Of a DNA stretch of 64,000 bases, positions 52,215-59,839 are shown one piece after another. The stretch comes from Chloroflexota bacterium (GTDB lineage: Bacteria; Chloroflexota; Dehalococcoidia; Lucifugimonadales; UBA3495): positions 51,679-115,678 of the forward strand of contig JACZUF010000006.1 in the NCBI GenBank assembly GCA_022573285.1. The letters run 5' to 3'. Under the pieces are notes generated by a model. It saw nothing but the letters and a program-made list of their open reading frames with translations. It was not told where the DNA came from and searched no databases. Made by a program: the position numbers and the translations under genes. Position 1 is the stretch's first letter. The number at the start of each line of letters is the position of its first letter.

Positions 52215-53219
52215 CTACGGCGCGTAGACCCGGTCCATCGCCGAATCAGGGTCCGGTGATGGGGCCGCATCCGCTAATTCAATAGCATCTTCAACTTCTT
52301 GGTCCACGGAGTCGCTCATCGCCTGGTCTGATTCCTCGTTCAGCAGGTTGGCTGAGATCAAAAAATCCCTGAAGCGTGGCAGCGGGTCAAGCTTTCTCTC
52401 CGCGTCCAATTCTTCCTGGGTCCGGTAGCGTAGATGGTCGTCGGAACTGGAATGGGGCATCATGCGGATGGTCATGGCCTCGACGAGGGTGGGCCCCTCT
52501 CCGGACCGGGCGAGGTCCACCGCCGCTTTCACCGCTTGGTAAACCGTCAGTGGGTCCAAGCCGTCAATGGTCACGCCGGGGAACCCATACCCTTGGGCCC
52601 TCTTGGCGACCTGGGGTTCGGCGCTCTGTAGGTTGACCGGGACCGAGGTGGCCCAACCGTTGTTGTTGCAGAAGAACACCACCGGCAGCCGGTGGACGCC
52701 CGCGAAGGCCAGCCCCTCGTGAAAATCGCCTTCGCTGGCCGACCCCTCGCCAAAATAGACCATGGTCACGGCGTTCTGTTTCCTTAATTTGGAGGCCAAC
52801 GCCACCCCCGCCGCCCTGGGGATGGTCGTCGCCACCGAGCTGCCCATGGAGATAATCCCCAGTTTCTTGTAGCCCCAGTGCATGGGCATCTGGCGGCCGC
52901 CGCTATTGGGGTCCGCGGCCTTGCCGAACATATTGAGCATGACCTCTTGGGTGGTCATGCCCTTGACCAGCATCGCCCCCAGGCTGCGGGCGTAGGGAAC
53001 GATAAAGTCGTTGCCCCGGTCTAAGGCGTAGGCGCTGGCGACGTCGGCCGCCTCTTGCCCGTCGCAGGGCATGGTGAACAAGACCCGTCCCTGCCGGGTG
53101 AGGAGCCAACTTTTTTCCGAAATGACGCGCGCCAGCAGCATGTAGCGGTAGATCCGCTGGGCGTCCGTGCCGTCCAGTCCAGATCCGCGGAGAGGTTCAA
53201 TTCCGTCGGAGGCCGGCAT
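52215..53219 (-). CDS. 2-oxoacid dehydrogenase E1 component, alpha subunit
   Basis: This 334-residue E1-alpha has the ThDP-binding motif GEGSASEGDFHEGLAFAGVH...FFCNNN (a GDG...NN variant). It also has YARSLGAMLVKGMT, GGRQMPMHWGYKK, and the phosphorylation-loop region TIRMMPHSSSDDHLRYR. The ATG at 53219 follows AGGGAG; the upstream part of the ORF overlaps the divergent marR promoter and is not used. It precedes the beta subunit by 12 bp. Confidence 0.9.
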   Translation of the reverse strand: MPASDGIEPLRGSGLDGTDAQRIYRYMLLARVISEKSWLLTRQGRVLFTMPCDGQEAADVASAYALDRGNDFIVPYARSLGAMLVKGMTTQEVMLNMFGKAADPNSGGRQMPMHWGYKKLGIISMGSSVATTIPRAAGVALASKLRKQNAVTMVYFGEGSASEGDFHEGLAFAGVHRLPVVFFCNNNGWATSVPVNLQSAEPQVAKRAQGYGFPGVTIDGLDPLTVYQAVKAAVDLARSGEGPTLVEAMTIRMMPHSSSDDHLRYRTQEELDAERKLDPLPRFRDFLISANLLNEESDQAMSDSVDQEVEDAIELADAAPSPDPDSAMDRVYAP

Positions 53220-53363
53220 CTCAGCTCCCTGAGCGCGGGGCGGGTGATTGGCCGGTGATAACCAATCGCAATGATAACCGGATATCGAGGCTAATCCTAG
53301 TCTAAAATCCATGATATCACGCCCGTTTTGTCCATTGTCGCCACGATCTTGCATCGTCAATTG

Positions 53364-53392
53364 TTGATTGTTGAAATAACTGGTCCTATAAT
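53364..53392 (+). promoter_or_regulatory. sigma70-type promoter of the MarR gene (leaderless)
   Basis: TTGATT (53364-53369), a 17-bp spacer and TATAAT (53387-53392). The start of transcription would fall at or next to the ATG at 53399, so the mRNA is predicted to be leaderless. Confidence 0.75.
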
Positions 53393-53398
53393 CGGGGC

Positions 53399-53848
53399 AT
53401 GGCGACGACGACGAATACGCAGATACATCTAGACATGTGGCGGGCGTTCTTGGAGACCCATTCCACCGTGATTAAGCACCTGGAACGCCGGATGCATGAG
53501 CAACACGGCCTGCCCCTGTCTTGGTGGGACGTTTTGCTGCAACTGGCTGACGGGCCGGAGGGACGTTTGCGCATGGGAGAGCTTGCGGAGTCGGTGCTAC
53601 TGACCCGCAGCGGCATCACCCGGCTTGTCGACCGGATGATTGGGGCGGGCCTGGTGCTCCGGGAGACCTGTCCCGGGGACCGGCGCGGGTATTACGCCGT
53701 CATCACCCAGAGGGGCAGGGACACCATCGAGAAGGTCGGCCCGGACCATTCCAAGGACGCCTGGGAGGTATTTTTGGGCCACATAAACGCCGAGGAAGCC
53801 GCCTTGATGGGGAGGGTGTTTGACCGGGTGCTGGCCGCCGGGAAATAG
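53399..53848 (+). CDS. MarR family transcriptional regulator
   Basis: This 149-residue protein is a MarR-type winged helix: helix LERRMHEQHGLPLSWWDVLL and DNA-binding segment MGELAESVLLTRSGITRLVD. The wing follows in LRETCPGDRRGYYAVITQRG. It is divergent from the E1 genes, so it may control them. It has no Shine-Dalgarno, which fits the predicted leaderless transcript. Confidence 0.92.
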   Translation: MATTTNTQIHLDMWRAFLETHSTVIKHLERRMHEQHGLPLSWWDVLLQLADGPEGRLRMGELAESVLLTRSGITRLVDRMIGAGLVLRETCPGDRRGYYAVITQRGRDTIEKVGPDHSKDAWEVFLGHINAEEAALMGRVFDRVLAAGK

Positions 53849-53894
53849 CTGTTTTTCACTTCCGCAATCGGCTTCGGCTCCTGCCCTTGTAAAA

Positions 53895-53927
53895 AAGACC
53901 CCGCACGGAATCACCGTGCGGGGTCTT
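53895..53927. terminator. bidirectional terminator
   Basis: A 14-bp perfect stem (AAGACCCCGCACGG/CCGTGCGGGGTCTT) with a 5-nt loop lies between the convergent marR gene and the gene at 53966. Confidence 0.9.
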
Positions 53928-53965
53928 ATTTTGGGAGGATTAATTGCTGAACGGATTTACGAGGG

Positions 53966-54382
53966 TTAAGCGTCGCTCATAACGGTATCGATGACATCGG
54001 CGGACAAGGGCGCCACTTCCACGCCCATTTTGCGGCTTAGGGCCTCGGCCAAGGCAGTTCCAAGGGCCTTCAACTCCCGCCGGTTCAGCTCCGGCAGCCA
54101 GTCCAACGCCTGGGCCAGGTCCACGCGGTAGCGCTTGGGGTATTTGGCGCTGCTGGTGCCGATGCAACGGAAGCGGATGGGGGTGGGAGGCATGGTGGAG
54201 AACTGGTTCTCCATGCAGGCCGTCCGTCCATCATCGGTCCACCACCAAAACACTGTCGCCTCCACCGGCTCGGGAGTGAATGGCTGGCGGTCGCGGCTGC
54301 GGCGTTTGCGGGCCGGTTCCGGCGTAATGGGATCCGCGACTGCGGTGAGACCGTCTATGGGGCGCTCTATGGCCAGGCTCAT
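53966..54382 (-). CDS. hypothetical protein, 138 aa
   Basis: This small cytoplasmic protein of 138 residues starts MSLAIERPIDGLTAVADPIT with a basic, proline-rich stretch RKRRSRDRQPFTPEP. A tryptophan patch (VFWWWTDDGRTAC) and a helical C-terminus (LNRRELKALGTALAEALSRK) follow. The ATG at 54382 has GAGGAG just upstream. No family is recognised. Confidence 0.6.
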   Translation of the reverse strand: MSLAIERPIDGLTAVADPITPEPARKRRSRDRQPFTPEPVEATVFWWWTDDGRTACMENQFSTMPPTPIRFRCIGTSSAKYPKRYRVDLAQALDWLPELNRRELKALGTALAEALSRKMGVEVAPLSADVIDTVMSDA

Positions 54383-54489
54383 AGCTCCTCGGCGAGACTA
54401 TATGGGTCGATATTGGATGATTAATCGGTCCGGTTTGGCCATGTTACGTGGCAGAGAATTACCGGAGTGTTACGGCGGTCCTGATAGGG

Positions 54490-55218
54490 TTAACCCCGGA
54501 CCAAGAATACGATCCCGGACACCAGCAACAAGGTGGTGATTATCCTGGGGAACACCTTTTCCGGCACCTTCCTCAAGATCAATTTCCCCAGATAGGCGGC
54601 GCCGGCGGCGATGGCCCCCAGTCCGATGCCCAGCAGCAGGACCCGCAGGGTCAAGAGGCCGTCGGCGCCGAAGATGATCAGCTTGGGCACCTGGATCATC
54701 CCCATCCCCAAGGATGATGTGCCGATGTAGGCACCGGCCGCCAGGCCGTAGGCCAGGTAGAAGACGGCGGCGAACGGCCCCGGAATGCCCAAGAATGCGG
54801 AGCCGAACCCGGTGGCCGCGCCCAGGGGCGCGAAGCCCCAGAGCTTCATGGCGAAATCGCGCCCTATTGGCATTCTGGTATAGACCACGAAAAGGAGCAT
54901 CATCACGCCCAAGATGCGCACCAGCACCGAGGTGTCGATGGAGATGAAGATGAAGCTGCCCAGGACGGACATCGGCAGCGCTCCCAGGGCGAAGTAACGG
55001 ACCACCGGCCAGTTGATCCCGTCCCGGTGTAGCCAGACCCTGGACGCGGTGCTGAGCAGTTGGGAGATGGAGAGTATTGGTATGGCTTCCCGCACGCCGA
55101 AGACCCAGACCAGGACGGGAAGGGCCACCACCCCGCCGCCGAACCCGGCCACCCCGGCGATGGTGAAGCCAACCGCCGTCGCAACCACGACGGCGGCGAT
55201 CTTTATCAATTCTTCCAA
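54490..55218 (-). CDS. TauE/SafE family permease
   Basis: This 242-residue protein has about eight TM segments with the hallmark GFGGGVVALPVLVWVFG and a repeat in the second half (ATGFGSAFLGIPGPF). The family exports sulfite or organosulfonates or other anions. The start is a TTG at 55218 without a clear Shine-Dalgarno. It lies downstream of a terminator at 55232, so it should have its own promoter. Confidence 0.85.
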   Translation of the reverse strand: MEELIKIAAVVVATAVGFTIAGVAGFGGGVVALPVLVWVFGVREAIPILSISQLLSTASRVWLHRDGINWPVVRYFALGALPMSVLGSFIFISIDTSVLVRILGVMMLLFVVYTRMPIGRDFAMKLWGFAPLGAATGFGSAFLGIPGPFAAVFYLAYGLAAGAYIGTSSLGMGMIQVPKLIIFGADGLLTLRVLLLGIGLGAIAAGAAYLGKLILRKVPEKVFPRIITTLLLVSGIVFLVRG

Positions 55219-55231
55219 TATTCAGACGCCC

Positions 55232-55266
55232 AAAAAAGGCCCGGTCCACAGAAATGGACCGGGGCC
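55232..55266 (-). terminator. terminator of the 42-residue secreted peptide unit
   Basis: On the minus strand the stem GGCCCCGGTCCA/TGGACCGGGCC (one bulged G) has a 6-nt loop and is followed by TTTTTTGGGC. Confidence 0.85.
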
Positions 55267-55347
55267 GAATCGCCGGGTTTAATTTTAGTTATTCAGCTTG
55301 GATTGGCAGCGCTACTGATCGCCGGCACGCAGGGAGACCGGGGGATG

Positions 55348-55476
55348 TTAGATCGAACCGCTGCAACCGGGACCCGAGTGAGCGGGGGCTGCATCCGGCG
55401 CACTGGCGGCGGCGGGCACAACCGCGGCGACTGTCAGCAAGACCACGAAAACCAACGGAATCAGAAACCTGCGCAT
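55348..55476 (-). CDS. 42-residue secreted peptide precursor
   Basis: The minus-strand ORF starts MRRFLIPLVFVVLLTVAAVV and ends PAAASAPDAAPAHSGPGCSGSI. It has the n/h/c layout of a signal peptide with a cleavage-like AAASA, leaving a mature piece of about 16 residues with one Cys. An AGGTGGG precedes the ATG. A near-consensus promoter (55521-55549) and a terminator (55232-55266) frame it as a unit. It is too short for the usual ORF tables. I do not recognise the family. A signalling or structural peptide is possible. Confidence 0.65.
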   Translation of the reverse strand: MRRFLIPLVFVVLLTVAAVVPAAASAPDAAPAHSGPGCSGSI

Positions 55477-55520
55477 AACCCACCTGCCGTATTGCATATG
55501 TCTGGCGTGAACTTGAGCCT

Positions 55521-55549
55521 ATTCTAAAGGCCGCCACCGGTAGCGTCAA
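55521..55549 (-). promoter_or_regulatory. sigma70-type promoter of the secreted peptide
   Basis: The minus strand reads TTGACG (55549-55544), 17 bp, TAGAAT (55526-55521). The expected transcript start is near 55514, 38 nt before the ATG. Confidence 0.7.
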
Positions 55550-55598
55550 GGCGTAATCGCTGACACCGGCTGCAGCCATTAGCCCTACGGCCGCACGT

Positions 55599-55948
55599 TC
55601 AGCACCACCTCCCTACCCTTGACTCGCAAGCGCCAGATGAGACCGGCATCGTCGCTCCGGTAGACGACATATCCGTCGGTCTCGGATAGACAGCGATGGG
55701 TTCGGACGGAGAGAAAACAATCTCCCGCACTCTTCCTTGAGACGGCCTCGGCCGCTTGCGTCCATCCGTGAGCTGGGGGTAGAGGACTCGTACATGGCGC
55801 CGGGTGATCCGGACCGCTGCTACCAGGTTCCGGCTGATGCGGTCCCTGCGAGACCAAAATGTTGATTCCCCAACGAATCCGCTATTATTAAGCTGCCCGA
55901 TGTTGGGACCGGGCTCATCCATTACCAATAATTGTTGGTGAGGGGAAA
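55599..55948. other. gap with no convincing gene
   Basis: Several minus-strand frames are open but lack a Shine-Dalgarno or family resemblance. One, ending near 55585, has a plausible tail (VVYRSDDAGLIWRLRVKGRE), perhaps a decayed gene. On the plus strand a TTGATT and TATTAT near 55861-55888 could drive the next small gene. Confidence 0.3.
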
Positions 55949-56161
55949 ATGGATAACAACAAATGGGAACGAAAATTGGATCGGTATCTTGACTTCGTGA
56001 GTACTTCCCTAGAGATGATAGATACAACCAAGACACGATGGGGCTCATTGCTAGCGGCCCTGGTAACACCGGTCGCGTTTGTATTGTTCGTTGCGACGGT
56101 ATTGCTGACGTGTCCTTGGGGCTTATTCCTGGCTGCCGCCAGAGTTTGGGAGCGCCGGTAA
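55949..56161 (+). CDS. small single-TM protein, 70 aa
   Basis: This ORF has a polar helical N-terminus (MDNNKWERKLDRYLDFVSTS) followed by a hydrophobic segment (about 32-58; SLLAALVTPVAFVLFVATVLL) and ends WERR. GTGAGGGG lies just before the ATG. It should be an inner-membrane protein with the N-terminus inside. The family is unknown. Confidence 0.55.
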   Translation: MDNNKWERKLDRYLDFVSTSLEMIDTTKTRWGSLLAALVTPVAFVLFVATVLLTCPWGLFLAAARVWERR

Positions 56162-56384
56162 AGGGCCTACTCCGGCCGCTCCGCCGAAATCCACTAAACG
56201 AGGCTCGGAGCCTGTCTCCCGTAATTAATGCCCGCAACGCCGACAGGTTACTACGCTAACCATGTGGGCGGCACAGTCACCGTACCAAGGTGCCCAGCAT
56301 ACTTGCCTGTGGTGATCGTCACCCGGTCGCCGCGCCGCCCGCGAAGGACGTGGAGCCGCGACCGCTTTCTGCTAAACTTCCGAA

Positions 56385-56630
56385 ATGCCACGATTACCGG
56401 CTTCAATCCGCGAGGTAGGGTTCGCCGCGGTGATTGTTGGGGTCGTCGCCTGCGGGACTGCGGCAACCGACACTCCCGCTCCTCCAGCGTCCCGGCCACA
56501 AACCGCACCCGCGCCGACCTCTACCCCACAACCCATTCCGACTTTTACTTCGGCTCCCATTGTGATTTCCACCCAAGCCGCCGGAGTATTTATCCGGTTG
56601 GCTGACCCCTTGGATGAACCTGTTGGTTAA
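56385..56630 (+). pseudogene. short lipoprotein fragment
   Basis: This ORF of 81 residues has a signal peptide and lipobox (FAAVIVGVVACG) and a Thr/Pro linker (APTSTPQPIPTFTSAPIV), then stops after GVFIRLADPLDEPVG. The linker is the same kind as that of the lipoproteins at 41.7 and 43.7 kb, but no domain follows, so it looks truncated. I infer a 3' deletion or frameshift. Confidence 0.45.
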
Positions 56631-56785
56631 CAACTGAAATAATGGACTTTTCAGTAGTGATGGCGGTTTGTTGCAAAAAAAAGTTGGCGGGCCAAGCACG
56701 TATCGATTCAGGCAATGGCGTTTTCCAGGCGTCAAGTGACATGGACACCTTAGGCGGCACCATGCCCATGCCCGGAGGCCGGTAA

Positions 56786-58054
56786 TTGCCGGCTCCCGAG
56801 ACCGCCAAGGCCACGTCGGGCCAGTCCGGCTATCGACGCCGGATTTCCGCGGTGTGGAGCGAAGACGCATTTCGCTGGTATTGGCTGAGCAGTTCCATCC
56901 AAGGGCTGGCCCAAGGCACACAGTTCCTGGTGATTGGTTGGCTGGTGCTGGAGGTCACCGAATCATCCGCCCAATTGGGTCTGGTCATTTTCCTCTACGG
57001 AGCGCCAAACGTATCGTTGCTCCTTGTGGCCGGAGTCATCGCAGACCGGTTCGACCGCCGTTACATATTGGTCTTCACCCAAGCGATTGTGGGTGGACTC
57101 ATCGCGGCGTTGGCCTTCTTGACTGTCGCCGACCTGGTGTCTGTTTGGCACATCTACACAGCCGCCGTATTGATGGGCGCTGTACAGTCCATAAGCATGC
57201 CGGCCAGGATGACGATGATCGGCGACTTGGTTGAACAACAGTCGATATTAGACGCCGTGGCGATGCAGAGCATGGCCGTCCACGCTGGACGAATCGTCGG
57301 TCCCCCCGTGGCTGGGTTCATAATCGAGGTGTGGGGGGTTGGCGCAAGCCTATTCGTCATCGCCGGATGCTACATAGTGAGTGTGGCCTTTGTAGGCAAG
57401 ATTGGGCGCATTCGCCGGTCCTTGCCCGCCGCGACCCAGTCCGTGTTCAGGAACTTCTCGGATGGTCTGGTCTATATCAAGAATAATCCGATGGTCCTCA
57501 CGGTGATCGTCATCACCTGCGCTTTCGGCGGATTTGGCATGTCTCACATGCAGGTCGTTCCGGCCATGGCTAAGGACGTCCTCGGAACCGGCGCGGCAGG
57601 GGTCGGGCTGCTGTTCTTGGGCTCGGGTATTGGATCGTTGATCGGCAGTTTACTTCTGCCGGCCATTGGGACAGCCCACGTCTACCGCGCGCTATTGGTA
57701 AGTTTGTTGGTTTTCACGGTGGTGCTTTCGCTTTTTGCCTGGTCGAGTTGGTTCTGGGTTTCGTGGGCGCTTTTCCTGCTCGTAGGCATGGTGGGAGTGG
57801 GCATGGTCTGGCCTCTGGCTACCACGATGATCCAGCTGGAGTCTTCTGCCGAGGTGCGTGGACGAGTGATGGGGATACTACAGTTCACGCCGGGGTTCCA
57901 CTTTCTGGGGGCCTTCCCTCTGGCGTTGGCCGCTGGTCAGTTGGGTTGGGAAGTGGCCATCACGGGCGCTGCCGTCATCAGCCTGTCGGTGACAGCCTGG
58001 TTCGCGCTGATGCGGAGGGGAGCGCCCAAGATGAGCCAGCAGGCGGCGGGGTAG
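56786..58054 (+). CDS. MFS transporter (MFS_3/EntS-like)
   Basis: This 422-residue 12-TM exporter starts at a TTG with GGAGG upstream. Motifs are an EDAFRWYWLSSSIQGLAQGT N-terminus, the loop VAGVIADRFDRRYILV and the C-terminal AEVRGRVMGILQF. It resembles the gene at 26740 but is not a close copy. The substrate is unknown. Confidence 0.88.
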   Translation: MPAPETAKATSGQSGYRRRISAVWSEDAFRWYWLSSSIQGLAQGTQFLVIGWLVLEVTESSAQLGLVIFLYGAPNVSLLLVAGVIADRFDRRYILVFTQAIVGGLIAALAFLTVADLVSVWHIYTAAVLMGAVQSISMPARMTMIGDLVEQQSILDAVAMQSMAVHAGRIVGPPVAGFIIEVWGVGASLFVIAGCYIVSVAFVGKIGRIRRSLPAATQSVFRNFSDGLVYIKNNPMVLTVIVITCAFGGFGMSHMQVVPAMAKDVLGTGAAGVGLLFLGSGIGSLIGSLLLPAIGTAHVYRALLVSLLVFTVVLSLFAWSSWFWVSWALFLLVGMVGVGMVWPLATTMIQLESSAEVRGRVMGILQFTPGFHFLGAFPLALAAGQLGWEVAITGAAVISLSVTAWFALMRRGAPKMSQQAAG

Positions 58055-58108
58055 CCAGTGAGGGCGTAAATACCGGTGGCCGTCAAATTGGATTATCGGT
58101 TTACACAA

Positions 58109-58134
58109 AGGCCCCCGAAAAAACTCAGGGGCCT
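58109..58134 (-). terminator. possible terminator after tRNA-Leu(UAA)
   Basis: On the minus strand AGGCCCC and GGGGCCT form a 7-bp stem across an 11-nt loop, followed by TTTG, about 20 nt past the tRNA 3' end. Confidence 0.6.
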
Positions 58135-58152
58135 AGTTCGTGCCTAAAAAGT

Positions 58153-58238
58153 TGGTGCCGGGAGAGGGACTCGAACCCACACACCCGTTAGGGCAGCGGA
58201 TTTTAAGTCCGCCGCGTCTGCCATTCCGCCATCCCGGC
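58153..58238 (-). tRNA. tRNA-Leu (anticodon UAA)
   Basis: The minus strand folds as a full class II tRNA: acceptor stem GCCGGGA/TCCCGGC, A73 and encoded CCA. The anticodon arm is GCGGA-CTTAAAA-TCCGC (anticodon TAA), with a long variable arm and T arm GTGGGTTCGAGTCCC. Confidence 0.95.
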
Positions 58239-58440
58239 TTTTCAAGCTGGGGTTACACCGGCTCAAACCTCAGGGCGTTTGACTATTCGGAAGTGGTCAA
58301 GATAAAGGAGGCAGGAAAAGGCGGGACGAATAAAGGTCTTACGGACCCCGAAAACTGGCAACTAACACCCATAAAATCCTTGCGCTTAAAAGTGTAACAC
58401 CGATGGATGCGTGCTTCCAGAAAAACCAAAGGTCAGCGGC
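58239..58440. other. gap after tRNA-Leu(UAA) with possible promoter
   Basis: A TTGACT at 58279-58284 and GATAAA 16 bp later could be a weak promoter on the plus strand. A GTGTAACAC occurs at 58392. No ORF with a Shine-Dalgarno was found apart from the one at 58441. Confidence 0.35.
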
Positions 58441-58572
58441 ATGCACCTTGACCAGCTGGCCGAGGAATGGGCCTGCCGCATGTGCGGTTGGCGCTCCGGC
58501 CAGTGGCCCGCCGTCCCGGTGGTGCCGGACCCGCCCTGTTCCCATCAGCGGTTGTGGATGCATAAAGACTAG
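58441..58572 (+). CDS. 43-residue zinc-knuckle ORF
   Basis: This short ORF starts MHLDQLAEEWACRMCGWRSG and has a CRMC knuckle, then PPCSHQRLWMH, so Cys and His in CxxC...CxH spacing could bind a metal. AGGTC lies upstream and a good terminator (58660-58696) follows. Such small zinc ORFs are common in phage-like elements. It is too short for certainty. Confidence 0.45.
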   Translation: MHLDQLAEEWACRMCGWRSGQWPAVPVVPDPPCSHQRLWMHKD

Positions 58573-58659
58573 ATCGACCGGAGATCGCCGTCGCGGCCGC
58601 AGAAAATGCGCGCGAAAACCCCGGCCGCGCCGGCGGCCGGCAGCTGGTAAATGAACGCT

Positions 58660-58696
58660 AAACCGCCCCTGGACTTCGAGGACCAGGGGCGGTTTT
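58660..58696 (+). terminator. Rho-independent terminator
   Basis: A 13-bp perfect stem (AAACCGCCCCTGG/CCAGGGGCGGTTT) with a 10-nt loop and T run closes the unit containing the 43-codon ORF. Confidence 0.85.
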
Positions 58697-58946
58697 GCGC
58701 GCTAGGGTCGGCCCGGGACGTGGGGCCGGGGGGGCCGGTTATGCGTTCGTTCGGACAACATTCATTACGTAACCTCCAAAGCGGCGTCCCAGGCGAAAAA
58801 AAGCCCCATATAGCATCCAACTGACGAGCGGTCAAGGCAGAAAATGACCAATCCGGTATACTATTTATGTTGAAACTATTTCGGATTTGAGTTATTAAGG
58901 ACCCAATGAGGGTCGCTAGGAAAGCGTCAGGACGAGGGTGATGGCC
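58697..58946. other. gap before the Panacea-domain gene
   Basis: There is a TATACT at 58857-58862 that may be the -10 of the toxin-antitoxin promoter, without a good -35. No ORF is supported. Confidence 0.4.
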
Positions 58947-59555
58947 ATGACTACCGACTTCACAGAAGAGAAATTCGAAAACCTAATCCTCTACATCTCC
59001 AAGAAAAGCGAGGATGACCCGCGATTTGGAGCGGTAAAACTGAACAAAATTCTCTACTACTCGGATTTCGACGCTTATCGACGTCTAGGCCAACCAATCA
59101 CTGGTGCGACCTACCAGCGCATCGACGAAGGACCGGCTCCGCGGGAATTGCTTCCCATCAGAGAAAGAATGACTGATGGGGAGTCCATCGAGATTAGGAC
59201 CACTCCGGTAGGACCCTATACGCTGCAGCGAATTGTGGCTCTGGTAGGACCGGACGAATCACTATTCACCGAGGCCGAATTACGGATTGTGGACCAAACG
59301 ATTGAAGCAATGTGGCCTATGAATGCCGCTGAAGTGACGGCGCTTTCCCATACCGAACCCGGATGGATTCAGGCGGATAACCGGGGTGACATCGAATACG
59401 AAACAGCTTGGATGCAAAGCAGTGAGCCTGCAACGCCAGTGGTGGAACAATTCTGGGCTCGATGGAAAGCTAAAGACTTGGAGAACTACCAGAGAGACCT
59501 TGAGAAAAACGGAGAACTATCACTCGATGAGATCAAAGAGAGATATGGTCTCTAG
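58947..59555 (+). CDS. Panacea-domain (SocA-like/DUF4065) antitoxin
   Basis: This 202-residue protein has the Panacea domain in its first half: ENLILYISKKSEDDPRFGAV, then KLNKILYYSDFDAYRRLG and PITGATYQRIDEGPAPRELL. The C-terminal half is helical and acidic. Panacea proteins act as antitoxins of diverse toxins. The ATG at 58947 has GAGG 9 nt upstream; starts at 58938 or 58941 are possible. A small toxin-like ORF follows at 2 nt, which fits a PanAT system. Confidence 0.8.
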   Translation: MTTDFTEEKFENLILYISKKSEDDPRFGAVKLNKILYYSDFDAYRRLGQPITGATYQRIDEGPAPRELLPIRERMTDGESIEIRTTPVGPYTLQRIVALVGPDESLFTEAELRIVDQTIEAMWPMNAAEVTALSHTEPGWIQADNRGDIEYETAWMQSSEPATPVVEQFWARWKAKDLENYQRDLEKNGELSLDEIKERYGL

Positions 59556-59557
59556 TT

Positions 59558-59815
59558 GTGCGATTTAGGTTCCAGCCATCGACGAGAAAGTTCCTGGATG
59601 CTCAATCCCAAGGGGTGCGGTCCAAGCTAATCAACGACATAGTAATGCTAGGAACTAACCAGATTTCTGAGACTGAGCCGTTCCTGGCTGCTCCTCTCGT
59701 TTTTAAAGTCTACAGGAATGGCGTCCACTGGATTATCTACTACTTCGAGTCGGACAGCATGGCCATTGCAAATGTCGGAGATGCGAGAGAACGGCTGCAT
59801 CTTTGGAGGCCCTGA
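59558..59815 (+). CDS. small toxin-like protein (RelE/ParE-like) partner of the Panacea protein
   Basis: This 85-residue protein starts at a GTG two nt after the antitoxin stop. It is basic at the N-terminus (MRFRFQPSTRKFLDAQSQGV) and beta-rich later (LVFKVYRNGVHWIIYYFESD), ending in RERLHLWRP, which resembles a compact RelE/ParE fold. The RelE-like assignment is by pattern only; its position makes a toxin role likely. Confidence 0.55.
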   Translation: MRFRFQPSTRKFLDAQSQGVRSKLINDIVMLGTNQISETEPFLAAPLVFKVYRNGVHWIIYYFESDSMAIANVGDARERLHLWRP

Positions 59816-59839
59816 CAATCGCTGTCTCGGTCCTGGGCA

